A stretch of 64,000 bases of DNA, from positions 2,852,001-2,916,000 of the forward strand of contig NZ_CP147913.1 of NCBI RefSeq assembly GCF_037414475.1, in the 5' to 3' direction. The DNA is from Myxococcus stipitatus (GTDB taxonomy: Bacteria; Myxococcota; Myxococcia; Myxococcales; Myxococcaceae). The position numbers and the translations under genes are program-made. Shown here one piece after another: positions 26,788 to 37,780 of this stretch (positions are counted from its first letter, which is position 1; each line of letters starts with the position of its first letter). The notes beneath the pieces were generated by a model. That model was not told the origin of the DNA and ran no database searches. It saw nothing but the letters and a program-made list of their open reading frames with translations.

Positions 26788-26991
26788 CCGCGCCTCCACG
26801 CAACCCCTGGCGGCGTGATGCGAAACCCACACACGGCCACCGGGCGAACACCCCCAGGGTCATACCTCAAGCCCGCCCCCTCGCGGCACACCCTGAAACA
26901 TCGCGCGCCCCTCGCGACAGACGCGGCCCCATCCCACGCGATATGACGGCCACAGGTGTCCCTTCCACACCCTCTTCATCAGGATGAGCCC

Positions 26992-28554
26992 ATGCGCGCC
27001 TTGTTGATGCTCGCGGCGGTGACACTGGCCCTCGCGGCCTGCCGGAACGACTCGCAGACGCCGCTGCCCGGGCCTCAGACCGGAGACCTCCACGAAGGGG
27101 ACTGGAAGGACACGGGCCCCTTCGCCGCATGCACCGTGGACCTCGCCGCGGCCTCCTGCGGGAGCCTCTCCAGCTTCGACACGCGCTCGTGCACCGCCGG
27201 CGGACTCGCGGCCCTGGAGCTGGATGGCGTCTACACCGTGCACGTGCGCGCCAGGAGTCCGCAGTACGGCGGCGCGTACTCGCTGGGCCCCCAGTCCCTG
27301 CGGCTCGCGTCCACCGGCGTCCAGTTCGCGGGCGGCCTGCGCGTGGACCGGCGGGAAGTGGATGCACGCGGCAACGTCTACCTCTCCAGCCTGCGCGCGG
27401 AGGGCACCACGGGCTCCCGGCGCCGCTCCTACCTGGGCTGCCAGTCCCCGGAGCCGGGACGGCTGCAAGGCTGCTACGTGGATTGCTACAACGGGCAAGT
27501 CCAACGCGAGGGCACCTTCGACGCGCGGAAGGTCACCCCCTCCGCCGGAGAGCCCGAGTCCTCGGGCCTGGAGCACATCGCCGAGATGGCCGTGCCGGAG
27601 GGAGAGGCCGTGGATGTCTACGTCACGCGTGGACACGCCTACGTCGTCGCGCTGTACGGAGGACTCTTCGTCTACGACGTGAGGGACCCGTCCAGGCCCG
27701 TGCTCACCCAGCACATCCAGCGCGCGAACGACACCTACTGGAACGGAGTCTGGGCGAAGGACAACGCGCTCTACGTCGCCAGCGGCGTGCGCGGCGTCAT
27801 CGTCTTCGACATCACCAACCCCGCGATGCCCCTGGAGGTCCTCGCGACGGGCGGTCAGCAGCGCATCAACGTGCACACGGTGTTCGTCCACGAGGACCGC
27901 CTGTTCGCCGCCTCGCCCGCGCCCAGCGGAGAAGTGCTCGTCTATGACGTCAGCCAGCCCCTGGCGCCCCGCCGCGTCGGGAGCTTCATGGCCGAGGGCT
28001 TCACCCCGGAGACCTCCAACGGGCCTCACGACATGTTCGCCTTCGAGGGGCGGCTCTACACCAACTTCTGGAAGGCCGGATACGTCATCGCCCAGCTCGA
28101 GCGGGAAGACGACCCGAAGCAGCTCGGCTCCTACCGCTACCTGAACGCCACCAGCCACGCCAACGCCGTCGTGCGCTATGGCGAGCGCCTCATCGCCTTC
28201 GAGGGCGGCGAGGACTGGGGCGCGCACCTGCGCGTGCTCGACGTGACGGACCCCGCTTCGGTGAAGCTCGTGGGCGAGTACCGGCGCCAGGAGCACGTCT
28301 CCATCCACAACATGGTGCTGGTGGGCACGAAGCTCTACGTCGCGTGGTACCACGAGGGCGTGCGCGTGCTGGACGTGTCCACCCCGGAGAACCCACGCGA
28401 GGTCGCCCACTACAACACCTTCAGGCCCGATGACCCGAACCGGGGCTCGAGCTTCTACGACGGCGCCATCGGCATCCGCGTGCCGGGCGATGGCTTCATC
28501 TACACGGTGGACACGTCGCGCGGGCTCGTCATCCTGCGCGAGACGGCGCCCTGA
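26992..28554 (+). CDS. LVIVD-repeat lipoprotein
   Basis: A 520-residue lipoprotein (lipobox LALAAC, Cys near residue 17). From about residue 195 on it is built from LVIVD-type propeller blades: GGLFVYDVRDPSRPVLTQHI, RGVIVFDITNPAMPLEVLAT, GEVLVYDVSQPLAPRRVGSF, LRVLDVTDPASVKLVGEY and VRVLDVSTPENPREVAHY. The N-terminal 150 residues are a separate Cys-containing domain. Such surface propellers mediate adhesion or protein binding in myxobacteria; the ligand is unknown. It is divergent from the gene at 25756-26787 and converges on the next gene 4 bases away. Confidence 0.86.
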   Translation: MRALLMLAAVTLALAACRNDSQTPLPGPQTGDLHEGDWKDTGPFAACTVDLAAASCGSLSSFDTRSCTAGGLAALELDGVYTVHVRARSPQYGGAYSLGPQSLRLASTGVQFAGGLRVDRREVDARGNVYLSSLRAEGTTGSRRRSYLGCQSPEPGRLQGCYVDCYNGQVQREGTFDARKVTPSAGEPESSGLEHIAEMAVPEGEAVDVYVTRGHAYVVALYGGLFVYDVRDPSRPVLTQHIQRANDTYWNGVWAKDNALYVASGVRGVIVFDITNPAMPLEVLATGGQQRINVHTVFVHEDRLFAASPAPSGEVLVYDVSQPLAPRRVGSFMAEGFTPETSNGPHDMFAFEGRLYTNFWKAGYVIAQLEREDDPKQLGSYRYLNATSHANAVVRYGERLIAFEGGEDWGAHLRVLDVTDPASVKLVGEYRRQEHVSIHNMVLVGTKLYVAWYHEGVRVLDVSTPENPREVAHYNTFRPDDPNRGSSFYDGAIGIRVPGDGFIYTVDTSRGLVILRETAP

Positions 28555-28558
28555 GCGC

Positions 28559-29338
28559 TCAGCCCTTCTTGCGCGGCGGCTTCTTCGGCGCGGGGCGGAT
28601 GATTTCCACGGGCACCGGCGGCTCCGCCTCCAGGGCGGGCCCCGCGTCCGGCGCGGCGGCGGGGGGCTCCGGGGCCTTCACCTCCACCCGGTCCTCCAGG
28701 GGCACCCGGCCCACGGAGCGGCGGAACAGCTCCCACAGCGCCTTGTGCCAGTCCTCGCGGCTCGCCTCGCCCGACATCACCAGGCCCGCGCCGCTGTAGC
28801 GCGCCTCCAGGCCCAGCGGCTTGAGCGCCGCGCTCATCGATGTGAGCTGGTCCTGCAAGGCCGGCACGTCGAAGGTCAGCTCCAGCTCCCGCGCCACATA
28901 CGCGTCCGAGCGCAGCACCTCCAGCAGCGCCGCGCGGCACGCGGCGTCCTTCACCGTGGCCGCCAACAGCTTCTCGGCGCCCTGCGTGGCCTTCAGGTCC
29001 GGGCACACCTTGCGCGCGGAGGCCATCCGGGGCGCCACGTCCTCCGATGGGGGGGAGCCCACCGTCAGCCGCCAGACCGCGAAGCGCCCCTCGGCGTACA
29101 GGAGCAGGAGCGTCCGCCCCTCCTTGTGCCCGGTGAGCAACAGTTCGTTGCTGCCCGGGAGGGCCTCGGCGCTGGCCACGGAGGGGTCCTCCACCTCCAC
29201 CCACTCCAGCGCCGCCAGCTTCTGGAAGCGGTCTTTTCCCGCCTCCAGGGGTAGGACCAGGTCCACCGGCCAGGCTCCGGCCACGGCGGGGACGAGGAAG
29301 GCCAGAAGTGCTCCAAGGAAGTACATGCGAGCGGGCAT
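28559..29338 (-). CDS. Exported protein with pilus-assembly N-terminal-like domain
   Basis: A 259-residue protein with a signal peptide (FLGALLAFLVPAVAGAW). Residues about 25-95 (LEAGKDRFQKLAALEWVEVE, SNELLLTGHKEGRTLLLLY, FAVWRLTV) match the small beta domain found at the N-terminus of secretin-type pilus and secretion proteins (CpaC/PilN-type). The remainder is helical, and the C-terminus is a Pro/Ala/Lys tail. No secretin channel domain follows, so it is a stand-alone version of unknown partner. It may start at ATG 29326 instead. Confidence 0.75.
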   Translation of the reverse strand: MPARMYFLGALLAFLVPAVAGAWPVDLVLPLEAGKDRFQKLAALEWVEVEDPSVASAEALPGSNELLLTGHKEGRTLLLLYAEGRFAVWRLTVGSPPSEDVAPRMASARKVCPDLKATQGAEKLLAATVKDAACRAALLEVLRSDAYVARELELTFDVPALQDQLTSMSAALKPLGLEARYSGAGLVMSGEASREDWHKALWELFRRSVGRVPLEDRVEVKAPEPPAAAPDAGPALEAEPPVPVEIIRPAPKKPPRKKG

Positions 29339-29392
29339 CGAGGCTCCGGCGGGGTGGAACGGACCCTTAGCACGGGTTAAGAACGGGTCTCT

Positions 29393-30733
29393 ATGCCTAC
29401 CTGGGCCCTCTGGGTCGCCTGCCTGGCGTTGTGCTTCGTCAGGTCCCTGGTCGCCGCGGCGGAGTCCGCGCTTTACGGAACGTCGGACCTGCGAGCCCAA
29501 GAGCTGGCGGAATCCCACAAGGGTGGCGCGAGCCGCCGCGTGCTGCGCCACAAGACGGAGCGCGAGGCCACCGCCACCGCCCTTCGCCTGGGGACCCTGC
29601 TGAGCGGGTTCCTGGCCGCCGCCATCGGCGCCTTCGTCCCACCTCGCATGTTGGACCTGACGCGCTACGGCGAAGCGGCCTGGCTGCCGGTGGCCACCGT
29701 CGCCGCGGGCGCGCTCTTCGTGGGTGTGCTGGCCAGCCTCATGGAAGTCACCATGCGCGGGCTCGCCAACGCCAACCCGGAGCGGTGGGCCCTGCGCCTG
29801 TCGGGGCTCGTGTCGCTGCTGGTGACGGTGCTCTATCCCCCCATGCGCCTGGTGCTGGGGGTGCTCAACCTGGTGGCGCGCACGTTCGGCCGCACCCTGC
29901 GCTTCGAGCCGCCCCCGCCTCCGCTCGAGGAGTTGGAGAAGCTCCTGGCCGCGCAGGCGGCGAAGAACGAGGTGGACAAGAGCGCCCCACAGCTCATCCG
30001 CTCCATCTTCGAGCTGTCCGACAAGCGCTGCCGCGACGTCATGGTGCCGCGCACGGAGGTGGTGACGGTGGACAGCACCATCACCTCCGAGGAGCTCTTG
30101 CGGCTGTTGGCCGAGGAGAACCACTCGCGCATCCCCGTGTACCGGGATGACGTGGACCACGTCATCGGCGTGCTGCACGCGCGCGACATCATTCCCCTGC
30201 TCCAGCACCCGGAGCTCATCGTCCTGCAGGACATCATCCGCCCCGCGCACTTCGTGCCGTGGATGAAGCCCATCGGCGACCTGCTCCGGGACATGCAGAA
30301 GCGCAAGATTCACATGGCCATCGTCGTGGATGAGTACGGCGGCTTCATGGGAGTCGTGACGCTGGAGGACATCCTGCGCGAAATCGTCGGCGACATCGGC
30401 GACGAGTTCGAGGTGGAGGAGAAGCAGGTGGAGAAGATGGCCGACGGCAGCTTCCTGGTGGACGCCGCCATGGAGGTGGATGGCTTCACCCAGGCCTTCG
30501 GCTTCCCGCTGCCCGAGGGCGACTTCGACACGCTGGGCGGCTACCTGTCGTCCCTGGCCGGCCACCTGCCCGACGTGGGCGAGCGCTTCACCTACAACGG
30601 CTGGCAGTTCGTCATCGCCAGCAAGGAAGGCGCGCGCATCCACCGCGTGCGCATGTCCCGTCTCAAGAGCGCGGCCACCGGGAAGGACACCCGCGGCAAG
30701 GAGCCTCGCGAGGCCTCCGCCGGCAAGTCCTGA
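29393..30733 (+). CDS. CNNM/CBS-domain transporter (CorC/HlyC type)
   Basis: A 446-residue membrane protein. Residues 1-195 form the CNNM (DUF21) membrane domain with AAESALYGTSDLRA near 22. A CBS pair follows (RDVMVPRTEVVTVDSTIT near 220, VIGVLHARDIIPLL, MAIVVDEYGGFMGVVTLEDI near 310) and then the CorC_HlyC accessory domain (GSFLVDAAMEVDGFTQAFGF). Family members are linked to magnesium or other cation efflux and to resistance phenotypes. The start is 55 bases from the divergent gene, so the two share a short promoter region. Confidence 0.92.
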   Translation: MPTWALWVACLALCFVRSLVAAAESALYGTSDLRAQELAESHKGGASRRVLRHKTEREATATALRLGTLLSGFLAAAIGAFVPPRMLDLTRYGEAAWLPVATVAAGALFVGVLASLMEVTMRGLANANPERWALRLSGLVSLLVTVLYPPMRLVLGVLNLVARTFGRTLRFEPPPPPLEELEKLLAAQAAKNEVDKSAPQLIRSIFELSDKRCRDVMVPRTEVVTVDSTITSEELLRLLAEENHSRIPVYRDDVDHVIGVLHARDIIPLLQHPELIVLQDIIRPAHFVPWMKPIGDLLRDMQKRKIHMAIVVDEYGGFMGVVTLEDILREIVGDIGDEFEVEEKQVEKMADGSFLVDAAMEVDGFTQAFGFPLPEGDFDTLGGYLSSLAGHLPDVGERFTYNGWQFVIASKEGARIHRVRMSRLKSAATGKDTRGKEPREASAGKS

Positions 30734-30747
30734 ACCTTTGGGGTGTG

Positions 30748-31236
30748 TCAGTCCCCGCCCGGGTCCAACGGCGGCACGTGCGTCATCCGCCGCGAGCCCT
30801 GGACGCGGAAAGGAGCCCGCCGCTCCGTGCCACCGAAGCGCAGCAGCACGCCTCCGCGAACACGTACGGCAAGCGCCTGCGTCCCGGTGACGGACACCAC
30901 CCGCTCGGCGGCCAGCGGGAAGAGGACCCGCAGGGGAATCTCCGCGTTCGGGGGCAGCGCCGCGTCCACCTGCTGCTGCCCCGAGGCGACCCGCCGTCCA
31001 TCCACCCACAGCTCGAAGTCCACGAAGGACACGCTGGCCGCGTCCGACGAGGGGTTCTTCACCTGGAGCCCCAGGTCCAACAGGCCCGACTTGTCCTCCG
31101 CGAAGTCCACCGCGAGCGACTCGACCCGGACCGCGTCTTCGTAGGCGCGAGGACGAAAGGGCGCCGAGCCCAGGCAGCCCGAGGCCGCCGCCGCGCCACA
31201 GAGCAGCACGAGGAGCGCCCGGCGCGTGCGCATCAT
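30748..31236 (-). CDS. LEA-type-2-like lipoprotein
   Basis: A 162-residue lipoprotein (LLVLLCGAAAASGCLG). The mature part is one LEA-type-2-like beta sandwich: SGLLDLGLQVKNPSSDAASV, SFVDFELWVDGRRVASGQQ and IPLRVLFPLAAERV. Tandem ATG codons lie at 31236 and 31233; the first overlaps the kinase stop in ATGA. Co-translation with a Ser/Thr kinase is suggestive of a shared envelope-sensing role, but no function is established for this type. Confidence 0.78.
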   Translation of the reverse strand: MMRTRRALLVLLCGAAAASGCLGSAPFRPRAYEDAVRVESLAVDFAEDKSGLLDLGLQVKNPSSDAASVSFVDFELWVDGRRVASGQQQVDAALPPNAEIPLRVLFPLAAERVVSVTGTQALAVRVRGGVLLRFGGTERRAPFRVQGSRRMTHVPPLDPGGD

Positions 31237-32150
31237 CCGCCCAAGAGGGGCTGGAGCGCCTCCACCGTGAGGGGCCAGCCCGCCCGGCGGGCCAGCGCCT
31301 CCAGCGCCTTGATGAACTCCGCCGCCGACTGGAAGCGGCGAACCCGGTCCGCGAACAGCGCCTTGCGCACCACCTGCACCGCGTAGTCCGGCAGGTCCGA
31401 CGTCACCGAGGACAACAGCGGCGAGCGCGCGTCGCGCACCTTGTGCATCAGGTCCGCTTCGTTGTCGCCCGCGTGCAGGCGCCGGCTGGCGAACAGCTCC
31501 CAGAGGATGACGCCCACCGCGTACAGGTCCGTGCGCGAATCCACCGCCTGCCCCAGGACCTGCTCGGGGCTCATGTACGGCAGCGTGCCGCGCAGCGCGC
31601 CCGAGTCGCCGCGCATCAGCCCCTCCACCTCCGCCACGCCGAAGTCCGTCAGCTTCACGTCGCCGTTGATGCCCAGCAGCACGTTGGCCGGGTTCACGTC
31701 GCGGTGGACGATGGTGGCGCCGTTCTCCCCCACCTTGGCCCGGTGGATGTAGTCGAGCGACTTGAGCAGACACCAGGCGATGTAACACGCGGACTCGGGC
31801 GGCATCGCCGCGCCGGCCTTGAGGAGCAGCTCCTGCATGTAGCCGAGCGTCCGGCCACTGACGAGCTCCTGCACCATCAGGTAGTCCGGCCCCGCCTTGA
31901 ACAAGCGGAACGTCCGCACGATGTGCGCATGTCTCAAACGCACCGTGAGCTTCGCTTCGTCGACAAACGCCTTCACATAGGCCGTGTCGTTGCGAAACGA
32001 GGGATGCAGGCGCTTGATGACAACTTCGTCCGGCTCCCCCGGCGAGCGCTGCGTCGTGGACCGGGCTCGCGCCTGGTACACCTCCGCCATGCCACCGACG
32101 GCCAGCCGGCCGACTACCTCGTAACCACCCAGGTCCGGAGCTTCCGCCAC
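31233..32150 (-). CDS. Serine/threonine protein kinase
   Basis: A 305-residue kinase domain without membrane segment. Visible elements are the Gly-rich loop VGRLAVGGMAEVYQA (14-28), Lys46 in VVIKRL, Glu65 of helix C, the catalytic loop HRDVNPANVLL (149-159), DFG at 169-171 and the APE-equivalent YMSPEQV. The catalytic loop has Asn153 in place of the usual Lys after HRDL, a variant site; Asp151 and Asn156 are kept. It is probably active. It overlaps the LEA-like lipoprotein gene, a likely functional partner. Confidence 0.92.
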   Translation of the reverse strand: MAEAPDLGGYEVVGRLAVGGMAEVYQARARSTTQRSPGEPDEVVIKRLHPSFRNDTAYVKAFVDEAKLTVRLRHAHIVRTFRLFKAGPDYLMVQELVSGRTLGYMQELLLKAGAAMPPESACYIAWCLLKSLDYIHRAKVGENGATIVHRDVNPANVLLGINGDVKLTDFGVAEVEGLMRGDSGALRGTLPYMSPEQVLGQAVDSRTDLYAVGVILWELFASRRLHAGDNEADLMHKVRDARSPLLSSVTSDLPDYAVQVVRKALFADRVRRFQSAAEFIKALEALARRAGWPLTVEALQPLLGG

Positions 32151-32185
32151 ACCGCAATCCTACTGCGATTTTTCATCCGCACCCA

Positions 32186-33619
32186 CTATTCAGCCATCAG
32201 GGCGGTGTAGACAGCCTCGTACCGGCGGGCGGAGACATCCCACGAGAAGTCCTTGTCCATCCCGCGTCTCTGGAAATCCACGAGTCGGGGCGGGTCCGCG
32301 TAGAGGGCCAGGGCCCGGCGGAAGGCGGCCAGGAGCGCGGCCCGGTGGAAGGCCTCGAAGAGCAGGCCGTTCCCACCGAGCCCCCCCTCCACCGTATCCA
32401 CCAGGCCGCCGGTCGCCCGGACGATGGGCACGGTGCCATAGCGCAGTGAATACATCTGGTTGAGACCACACGGCTCATAGCGGCTGGGCATGAGGAAGAA
32501 GTCCGCCCCGGCCTCCACCAGGTGGGACAGCCGGGCGTCGAAGCCCAGGTGCACGCCGACCTGTCTCGGGTAACGGGCTTGCAACGCGCGCAGCCCGTCC
32601 TCCAGCGCGGCCTCGCCGCTGCCCACGCCCACGAAGCGGATGTCCGCCTGGAGCGCGGTGGGCAGCACCTCCAGGAGCAGGTCCATGCCCTTCTGCCACG
32701 CCAGCCGGCTGACGATGGCGAACACCGGCGCGTCCCCGGGAGGCAGGCCGAAGTGCTCCAGCAGGACGCGCTTGCACACCGCCTTGCCCTCCAACTCCCG
32801 AGGCCCGTAGCGCGCCGGCAGGTACGGGTCCGTGGCCGGGTTCCACTCGTGCACGTCAATGCCGTTGAGGATGCCGTGCAGGCGGTGCGCGCGGTGACGC
32901 AGCAGGCCGTCCAGGCCGTAGCCCTGCTCGGGTGTCTGGATTTCGCGCGCGTACGTGGGGGACACGGTGGTGAGCGCGTCGGCGAAGGCGAGGCCGCCCT
33001 TCAGGAAGTTCACCGAGTCGTGGAACTCCAGGCCGCCGTCCGCGGTGAACAAGTCCCACGGCAGGCCCAGGTCCTCCATCACCGCCTTGTTGAACTGGCC
33101 CTGGTACGCGAGGTTGTGGATGGTGAAGACGCTCTTGGCGTCCGCCAGCCCGGTGGACTGGAAGCCGCGCCGCAGCGCCACGGGCACCAGCCCCGTCTGC
33201 CAGTCGTTGGCGTGGACGATGTCCGGCACGAAGCCCAGACGCTGCGCGGCCTGCAGCGCGCCCACGGAGAGATAGGCGAAGCGCCGCGCGTTGTCGCCGA
33301 ACTCACCCCAGGCATCTCCGTAAAGGCCGTGGCGGTTGCCGAAGAAGAACTCGTTCTCCAGGAAGAGGACCTCCAGCCGCTCCGCCACTTGCGCGGAGAG
33401 GATGGGGCCGCCCGTCTCTCCGAAGGGGAAGCGCAGGTGGAGCGCCTGTCCCGTGGGCGACAGACGTCCGGCGTCGCGCAGGTCGCGGTAGCGCGGGGTG
33501 ACGACCTTGACGTCATGCCCCAGCGCCGCGAGCGCCGCGGGAAGCGCGCCCGCCACATCCCCCAGCCCCCCCGACTTGGAGAACGGAGCCACCTCCGAGG
33601 AGATGAAGAGAATCTTCAT
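32186..33619 (-). CDS. glgA: Glycogen synthase (ADP-glucose type)
   Basis: A 477-residue GT5 enzyme that extends glycogen from ADP-glucose. The N-terminal motif SSEVAPFSKSGGLGDVAGAL (8-27) with its Lys for ADP-glucose binding, the central NLAYQGQF and GILNGIDVHEWNPATDPYL blocks, and the C-terminal SRYEPCGLNQMYSLRYGT catalytic block are all present. Length is typical. It is divergent from pdxH with a 77-base gap. Glycogen is a reserve in myxobacterial development. Confidence 0.96.
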   Translation of the reverse strand: MKILFISSEVAPFSKSGGLGDVAGALPAALAALGHDVKVVTPRYRDLRDAGRLSPTGQALHLRFPFGETGGPILSAQVAERLEVLFLENEFFFGNRHGLYGDAWGEFGDNARRFAYLSVGALQAAQRLGFVPDIVHANDWQTGLVPVALRRGFQSTGLADAKSVFTIHNLAYQGQFNKAVMEDLGLPWDLFTADGGLEFHDSVNFLKGGLAFADALTTVSPTYAREIQTPEQGYGLDGLLRHRAHRLHGILNGIDVHEWNPATDPYLPARYGPRELEGKAVCKRVLLEHFGLPPGDAPVFAIVSRLAWQKGMDLLLEVLPTALQADIRFVGVGSGEAALEDGLRALQARYPRQVGVHLGFDARLSHLVEAGADFFLMPSRYEPCGLNQMYSLRYGTVPIVRATGGLVDTVEGGLGGNGLLFEAFHRAALLAAFRRALALYADPPRLVDFQRRGMDKDFSWDVSARRYEAVYTALMAE

Positions 33620-33696
33620 GTGCCCACGATGACGGTTGCGTGGAGCGAGTCAACCGCGAACGTGCGCACGCGCCACCCGTCCCTTATGGTGCGCCC

Positions 33697-34281
33697 GTGC
33701 TGATACCTCCCGACCCCATCCAGCGATTCGCGGACGTCTTCGAGCGCGCCCGCCAGGCCATTCCCGTGGACCCCAACGCGGTGGTGGTCGCCACCGTGGG
33801 CGCCGACGGCCGTCCCAGCGCACGCGTGGTGTTGCTCAAGGACTTCGACCGGCGCGGCTTCGTCTTCTTCACCAACCACGAGAGCCGCAAGGGGCAGGAG
33901 CTCCACGCCCACCCCTTCGCCGCGCTGTGCTTCTACTGGCAGCCGCTGGACGAGCAGGTGCGCGTGGAGGGCCGCGTGGAGGTGGTGTCCGCCGAGGAAG
34001 CGGACGCGTACTTCCACAGCCGCGCGCGCGGCAGTCAGGTGGGCGCGTGGGCCAGCCTCCAGAGCCGGCCCCTGGGCTCGCGCGACGAGCTGGAGACACG
34101 CGTGGAGGACGTGGAGAAGCGCTACGCGGGAGGCGAGGTCCCCCGGCCCCCGCACTGGTCCGGCTTCCGCGTGGTGCCGGACCGCATCGAGTTCTGGCAT
34201 GCGCGCGCAAGCCGCCTGCACGACCGCCACGTGTACCTGCGCGACGGCGAGGCGTGGCGCGCGCAGATGCTCTATCCGTGA
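33697..34281 (+). CDS. pdxH: Pyridoxamine 5-phosphate oxidase
   Basis: A 194-residue FMN enzyme oxidising pyridoxine or pyridoxamine 5-phosphate to pyridoxal phosphate. Blocks for FMN and substrate binding are clear: RVVLLKDFDRRGFVFFTNHE, SRKGQELHAHP, YFHSRARGSQVGAWAS and the C-terminal RIEFWHARASRLHDRHVY. The GTG at 33697 leaves room for a promoter; a GTG at 33640 in frame would add 19 residues. In M. xanthus the corresponding gene next to csgA is called fprA. It is convergent with csgA, 4 bases apart. Confidence 0.93.
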   Translation: MLIPPDPIQRFADVFERARQAIPVDPNAVVVATVGADGRPSARVVLLKDFDRRGFVFFTNHESRKGQELHAHPFAALCFYWQPLDEQVRVEGRVEVVSAEEADAYFHSRARGSQVGAWASLQSRPLGSRDELETRVEDVEKRYAGGEVPRPPHWSGFRVVPDRIEFWHARASRLHDRHVYLRDGEAWRAQMLYP

Positions 34282-34285
34282 GCCG

Positions 34286-36462
<2,177 letters not shown>

Positions 36463-36570
36463 AAAAGACCGCCTGTCTTCAGAATTCAACCATCCAGCCC
36501 TGGCGGTCAGCGCCCGTGCGAGGAAAGCGTCAGACTGGGTTTGCATGCTGCGAAGCCTCTGGAGCCCGCA

Positions 36571-36693
36571 ATGCTCACCCTCCCGACGCCCGTCCTCGTC
36601 CTCGTCGCCATCCTCCTCTTCCCCTTCATCCTCGCCGGCAGCATCCTCGTCGACGCCTTCGAGCTGGAGTTGGAGGAGCAGCCCGCACCGTGA
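36571..36693 (+). CDS. Small single-span membrane protein
   Basis: A 40-residue open frame: after MLTLPTP comes a strongly hydrophobic run (VLVLVAILLFPFILAGSILV) and an acidic tail ending ELEEQPAP. GGAG lies eight bases before the ATG. It sits between hemG and the histidine kinase gene, 31 bases upstream of the latter, on the same strand. A small membrane protein acting on the sensor kinase is possible but only inferred. It could also be chance coding, since the length is short. Confidence 0.45.
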   Translation: MLTLPTPVLVLVAILLFPFILAGSILVDAFELELEEQPAP

Positions 36694-36724
36694 GGCGTCC
36701 GACGGTGTAGGCTCCGCCGGGAGC

Positions 36725-37780
36725 ATGTCGGAGAAGACGGAAGGGTCCATCGTCCGCGCCACCCTGCGGGCCCTCGCGGAGCCCCGGCGGTTGGCGCCCA
36801 TCCTCCTGGTCTCCGCGCCGCTGGTGGCGGCGCAGACGCGTTTCAGCCCGGACCCGCTCGCGCCCTACCTGGGCGTGTTGATGTGCCTGCTCTTCGTCGG
36901 GGTGGCCCCCGTGTCGTACCGGGTCCTCTTTCCAGAGGGCCTGGACCTGAGCCACGGCGGCGTGCGCGTGTTGATGTACGGCACCCTGGGCAGCGGCGTG
37001 GTGCTCACCTCCGGCTTCGTGTTGCCCAAGCTGTTGAACATGGGGCCCACCTTCCTCACCCAGCCCACCAACCTCATGGTGTGCAACGCCCTGTTCCTCG
37101 TCGGAGGCTGGGGCCTGGGGCGCGACATCGGCTTCGAGGAGACGCTGACGCGTGAGCGAGCCCGCGCGGCGCGCTTCGCGCTGGAGGCGGAGCAGGCCCA
37201 GCTCCTCGCGCTGCGCAGCCACCTGGACCCGCACTTCCTCTTCAACACGCTCAACGCCATCGCCGAGTGGTGCCGCGAGGACGGCGCCGTCGCCGAGGCC
37301 GCCGTGCTGCGGCTGTCCACCATGCTCCGCTCGGTGCTCGCGGGCGTGCGCAAGGCCACCTGGCCCCTGGCGGAGGAATTGGCGCTGATGCGCACCCTCT
37401 TCGACCTGCACCTCCTGAGAGACCCGGAGCTCTTCCAGCTCACGCTGGACATCCAGCCCGGCGCGGAGGACCTGCCCGTCCCGCCGCTGGTGCTCCTGCC
37501 GTTGGCGGAGAACGCGGTGAAGCACGGCCCCGCCGCGGGCCACCGGGGCCAGCTGTCGCTGGGCGTGCGAGTGCGCGATGGGCTCGTGGAGGTGGCCGTC
37601 GAGAACCCCGGCGCGTCCAAGGGGCCTCGCGAGGGCAGCGCGGGATTGCCCACCGTGGAGCGGCGCCTGGCGCTGGCCTACGGTAGCGGCGCCCGCCTCG
37701 CGCTCGAGAGCGCCGAGGGCCGCACCCGCGTCACCGTCACCCTGCCCCGCTCGGGCCCCTTGTCCGGAGTCGTCACGTGA
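36725..37780 (+). CDS. LytS-type sensor histidine kinase
   Basis: A 351-residue protein. The first 140 residues contain about four membrane helices (ILLVSAPLVAA, VLMCLLFVGVAPVSYRVLF, VLMYGTLGSGVVLTSGFVL, LMVCNALFLVGGWGLG). A short coiled coil leads to the His_kinase domain with the H-box LRSHLDPHFLFNTLNAI near residue 160, and a HATPase_c domain with the N-box LLPLAENAVKHG near 255 and a C-terminal G box. It has no extracytoplasmic sensor of note. It shares a 4-base GTGA overlap with the LytTR regulator, its obvious partner. Confidence 0.92.
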   Translation: MSEKTEGSIVRATLRALAEPRRLAPILLVSAPLVAAQTRFSPDPLAPYLGVLMCLLFVGVAPVSYRVLFPEGLDLSHGGVRVLMYGTLGSGVVLTSGFVLPKLLNMGPTFLTQPTNLMVCNALFLVGGWGLGRDIGFEETLTRERARAARFALEAEQAQLLALRSHLDPHFLFNTLNAIAEWCREDGAVAEAAVLRLSTMLRSVLAGVRKATWPLAEELALMRTLFDLHLLRDPELFQLTLDIQPGAEDLPVPPLVLLPLAENAVKHGPAAGHRGQLSLGVRVRDGLVEVAVENPGASKGPREGSAGLPTVERRLALAYGSGARLALESAEGRTRVTVTLPRSGPLSGVVT

